A stretch of DNA of 64,000 nt from NCBI GenBank assembly GCA_030063045.1, contig JAQSEB010000124.1, positions 496,001 to 560,000 on the forward strand. The letters are read 5' to 3'. Origin of the DNA: Pratylenchus scribneri. Its lineage: Eukaryota; Nematoda; Chromadorea; Rhabditida; Pratylenchidae. Numbering within the stretch: position 1 is the first letter of the stretch; each line of letters opens with the position of its first letter. The position numbers were made by a program, and so were the translations under genes. The notes under the pieces are model-generated. The model saw only the letters and a program-made list of their open reading frames with translations. It had not been told where the DNA came from and searched no databases. This document shows positions 58,416-64,000 of the stretch, piece by piece.

Positions 58416-59791
58416 TGCAGGGAACATTTCCTTCGGCATTTCCATTCGATAAACAAATAAATTGACAGCGAATTGTTGCAAAGCCCATTCCAGTTTTTCC
58501 ATTGGATTATCATTGAATGCGGATATGCCCATTCTATTCCCGGTGACAAGTATTTTAAAAATAAGCACTTTCTTTTGCAGATCAGCACCAGCATAGGGCG
58601 ATTTTTTTAATTCAGAAAATAATTGTAGAAAATAATCGTTCAAGTTTTGGCGCCTTAATTATTAAGGAAATTTTAAAAAATTACCCGCTGAAAATTAATT
58701 AATAAATGTTTAGTAATCAATATTTTTAGACATTGACTTACTTGCCATCATTTATCTTCATTTATCAGTATTAAAACAAAATATTTTAAAAATTTAATTT
58801 TTGGTTTAAAATTTGGATTTTTTCTAAATGAAATTGTTTAGGGAGGATGTAAAAAAATCGAAATTAAAGTTAATCAAATATATTTTAAAAAATGTTATTT
58901 CAATCTTTTTATAAAAAATTAAAAACATTTTAAAAAGTTAAAAAAAACCTCCGCCGGTTGTATTCTCTTTTTTTATTCTCATCATTTACAAATTTTTCAG
59001 TCCAATTATTCCATATTTTCTTAACAAATTCGTAAATTGCATTCATATGAATTTCATTAAAAAATCTGCAAATTATTCAAATTATAGAAAATATTCTAAA
59101 TATAAATGGTAATTTTTTCAAATGTTTTCTTAGTTAGCTATTTAAATTTTGAGTTCCAAAATTGTTTATTAACTTAACAAGCAATATCCTCGGCTATACA
59201 TATTTAAATTTAATTAGATATATATGCCCACTAAATATTTGGTGTCATGAAAGTAATTTTCGTGCCAAAAATATTAATTAATGATTACAAAAATATATTA
59301 TTTTTGGTTATATTTTTTCAACTTAAACTTCACTTTGCAAAATGAATTAGCAATTCTCCCAAATCATTTGACAATATTTCATTGCGAATTTCTATGAAAG
59401 TTTTCAGTAATTTTTCGCTTTCTTTTTTAGCATTTGCAAAATGCGTGTTCAAATTTTCCAGCCATATCCATCCTCCCAAATCATTTATTAAGTTTCGAAT
59501 TTTTGCGAAAGTTTCCAATGATTTATTGAATTCTTTTTTGGCATTGGCAAAAAGCTTGTTCAAATTTTCCATTGTTTGGCAAAGATTCTTTTTGGGATCA
59601 AATTCTGCTGGAATTTTTTCCGAATTCTTCTCCTTTTCTAATTCATTTACCAAATATTCTCTTGGGCATTTTTTAAAAATTGGCTCAATGATTTCCTCCA
59701 TTTCACTAATTTTTTCCATATAATAGGACAAATTTTCTTCGGATTTGATCAATTCAATTGAACAAAAGAAGAGAAGGAAGAGAAAAATCAT
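58404..59791 (-). CDS. Secreted coiled-coil orphan protein, paralogue with TE-modified end
   Basis: Three exons: 59791-59334, 59065-58949 and 58653-58404; 825 nt, 274 aa. The start MIFLFLLFFCSIELIKSEE is a signal peptide, followed by ENLSYYMEKISEMEEIIEP, FDPKKNLCQTMENLNKLF and two NAKKExxKxLxTF units. Exon 2 keeps the NAIYEFVKKIW region. Its donor has moved: where the paralogue has CCCGGTAAGT this copy has CGGCGGAGGTTTTT, and using the GTTTTT keeps the frame. The last exon matches the paralogue until KEMFPAE, then reads into the inserted element (VV, stop in the inverted repeat), losing the normal GDIKFPVGMKP end. Still open, so possibly functional. Confidence 0.65.
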
Positions 59792-60704
59792 TTTAAATAT
59801 ATATATTTTCTAAATATTTTTTATTATATTAAGGAAGATTGATTGATAATATTTATAATTAAAATTTATTATTTTTCATGGAGAGAATTAATTCAAAAAA
59901 TTCACGAATTTAGCTGAATAAATTTTTTATAATATGGGATTTTTGCTTGATGAAAATATTCAATTTGTTGAGGAATTCTTCATTAATAAAAAAAGGGGAA
60001 TTGATTTTTCTAATCTGCTCAATAAAATGCATAGGCCTCATCCTCTATGGCCATGTCTGAGCATTCAAATTTCCTTCACCTATCCTCCGATCACCCGAAA
60101 TTCAATTCAACTATCCTTCGATTATTCAAATTCCCTTCACAACTCTCCTCCAATCATCCGAAATCCTAGCGATAGGACGAGACAATCTCTGGCCAAGTCT
60201 TTTTAAAATTTTGGCTGATTCGAATAAAAAATCGATTTTTATGCTCACTTTTATAAGCCTTTTCCTTTCAAATCAAATTAATAAATTGATCTAAAAGTTG
60301 TAAAGAAAAGCTTAAAAGTTGAGTGAATTTTATTTAGCTTTCCTTTGAAATATCCTTTTTTTATTTAAATAGAAATCGGTTCGTCCCTTCTTGCTGCTTT
60401 GATCATCATTCAAATTATTTTTAAAATATTTTGAACTATTTATTCTTTATTACCTAGTTTTTCAATGACTTTTATTCTACAATTTTCGGATGCTTCTATT
60501 AGAAGGAATAATTCCGTCGAATAATTCACTATTTTGAATATTTCATTTTAAAATTGAACTAAATATTTTCTTTAATATATATTCATTTTGATCATATTTA
60601 TTCATTAATTCACAAAATTATTTTGTAATTTTGTCTAAAATATTTTTCTAAAATTCATGCATTTCATTTTTTCATTTTCCTCAATTCTCAATTTGTTTTC
60701 TAAA
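59792..60704. other. Spacer with decayed tandem repeat
   Basis: Between the coiled-coil paralogue start and the collagen 3' end. At 60070-60165 there are imperfect repeats around CCTCCGATCACCCGAAATTC and CCTTCGATTATTCAAATTCC, resembling the 32-bp array at 35820. No gene was supported. Confidence 0.5.
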
Positions 60705-63394
<2,690 letters not shown>

Positions 63395-64000
63395 CTTTGA
63401 AAAATGTTAAAAAATTATTTAAAGAATTTTTTATTGTTTGGTAGGAGGGGAATATGAATTATCTATTTAATTATTTTTAATTCCTTTCAATAATTTTCAA
63501 TGGTTGAAAAGAAATAGGTAATTGGGTCAATTCATTGTTGTGTGGCTCATTCGGTTTACGCTGTGCGTAAAAAAAAGATTAACGCAGGTTCAGATTCAGA
63601 GCCACACAGCCATTTTTTGATTCTTTTGTATTTATGTAAAAATTTAATGGATAATTAATTCTTTTCATCATATGGTAAATAAAATTTTATTTAATTACCG
63701 AAAGATTTTTAATTTGAGACTTTTATCAAATACAATTATGAATAAATAAATTTCGCATTTCTAAACTAATTTTTTGATTTAAAATTGATTTAAAAATTTT
63801 TGAAATTTTTTTTACTTAAATGGAAGGATATAAAGAATCCCATTTTTTAAAAATAATTTAAAGTGTATATTTATTAAATATATTCAACGAAAATTTATAA
63901 ATTATGCATTTAAAAAATTGAAATTAAAAAAAATAATACTTAACTTCCATTTTGTCAAATTAGTGTTAATCTTATTAATCTAAATATAAATACTAACTAA
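63395..64000. other. Upstream of the collagen; short hairpin at 63538-63612
   Basis: The likely promoter side of the collagen gene. A 75-bp inverted repeat with TGTGTGGCTC arms (63538 and 63602 regions) surrounds TTTACGCTGTGCGTAAA, itself a small palindrome. The possible first exon ATG GAA is at 63945-63950, followed by a donor-like GTTAAG. Nothing else was recognised. Confidence 0.4.

Overview
This window is nuclear DNA from a nematode. The evidence is a short-exon gene style with TTTTCAG-like acceptors in a strongly A+T-rich background, a cuticle collagen, a sigma-class glutathione S-transferase (GST), an SRSX-type chemoreceptor, an ET-module protein, and an ACN-1-like catalytically dead angiotensin-converting-enzyme (ACE) homologue. 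A plant-parasitic or other clade IV nematode is possible but not shown. Almost every gene is broken into small exons, so I rebuilt genes by reading splice sites and checking intron phase. Exon sums that come out as an exact number of codons are the main internal check.

Layout. 1-5.1 kb, minus strand: the 5' end of an unidentified gene, an ET-module secreted protein, and a complete five-exon sigma GST whose third intron holds a palindromic element. 6.6-10.4 kb, plus: a type II membrane glycosyltransferase of the GT11 (alpha-1,2-fucosyltransferase-like) family. 11.6-13.3 kb: small orphan genes, one with a FLYWCH zinc finger. 13.9-33.3 kb: a tandem segmental duplication. Each unit carries two orphan spliced genes (here called A and B) and the last exon of a secreted coiled-coil gene. 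Between the units lies a truncated second copy of the GT11 gene; a C-type lectin sits only in the second unit. The second unit is also split by a 3.1 kb internally deleted Bel/Pao-like LTR element. 33.7-34.2 kb (minus) is the complete coiled-coil gene, with a paralogue at 58.4-59.8 kb.

36.0-48.4 kb, minus: a 20-exon ACN-1-like gene of about 998 codons with all three zinc ligands lost. Its large intron encloses a complete 11-exon C2H2 zinc-finger gene on the opposite strand, an hAT-type miniature element and an 18-bp minisatellite. 48.5-53.2 kb is gene-poor and rich in repeats. 53.35-57.16 kb, plus: the chemoreceptor. 60.7-63.4 kb, minus: the cuticle collagen.

The main theme beyond single genes is a group of short inverted-repeat elements. 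They belong to different families but share one plan: terminal inverted repeats plus clusters of many copies of one short motif near the ends. Two have perfect 8-bp target-site duplications and a third a 6-of-8 match, which points to the hAT superfamily. One lies truncated exactly at the breakpoint of the segmental duplication. Another appears to have rewritten the end of a coding region, and a third is flanked by duplicated splice donors. No CRISPR array, rRNA or convincing tRNA gene was seen.
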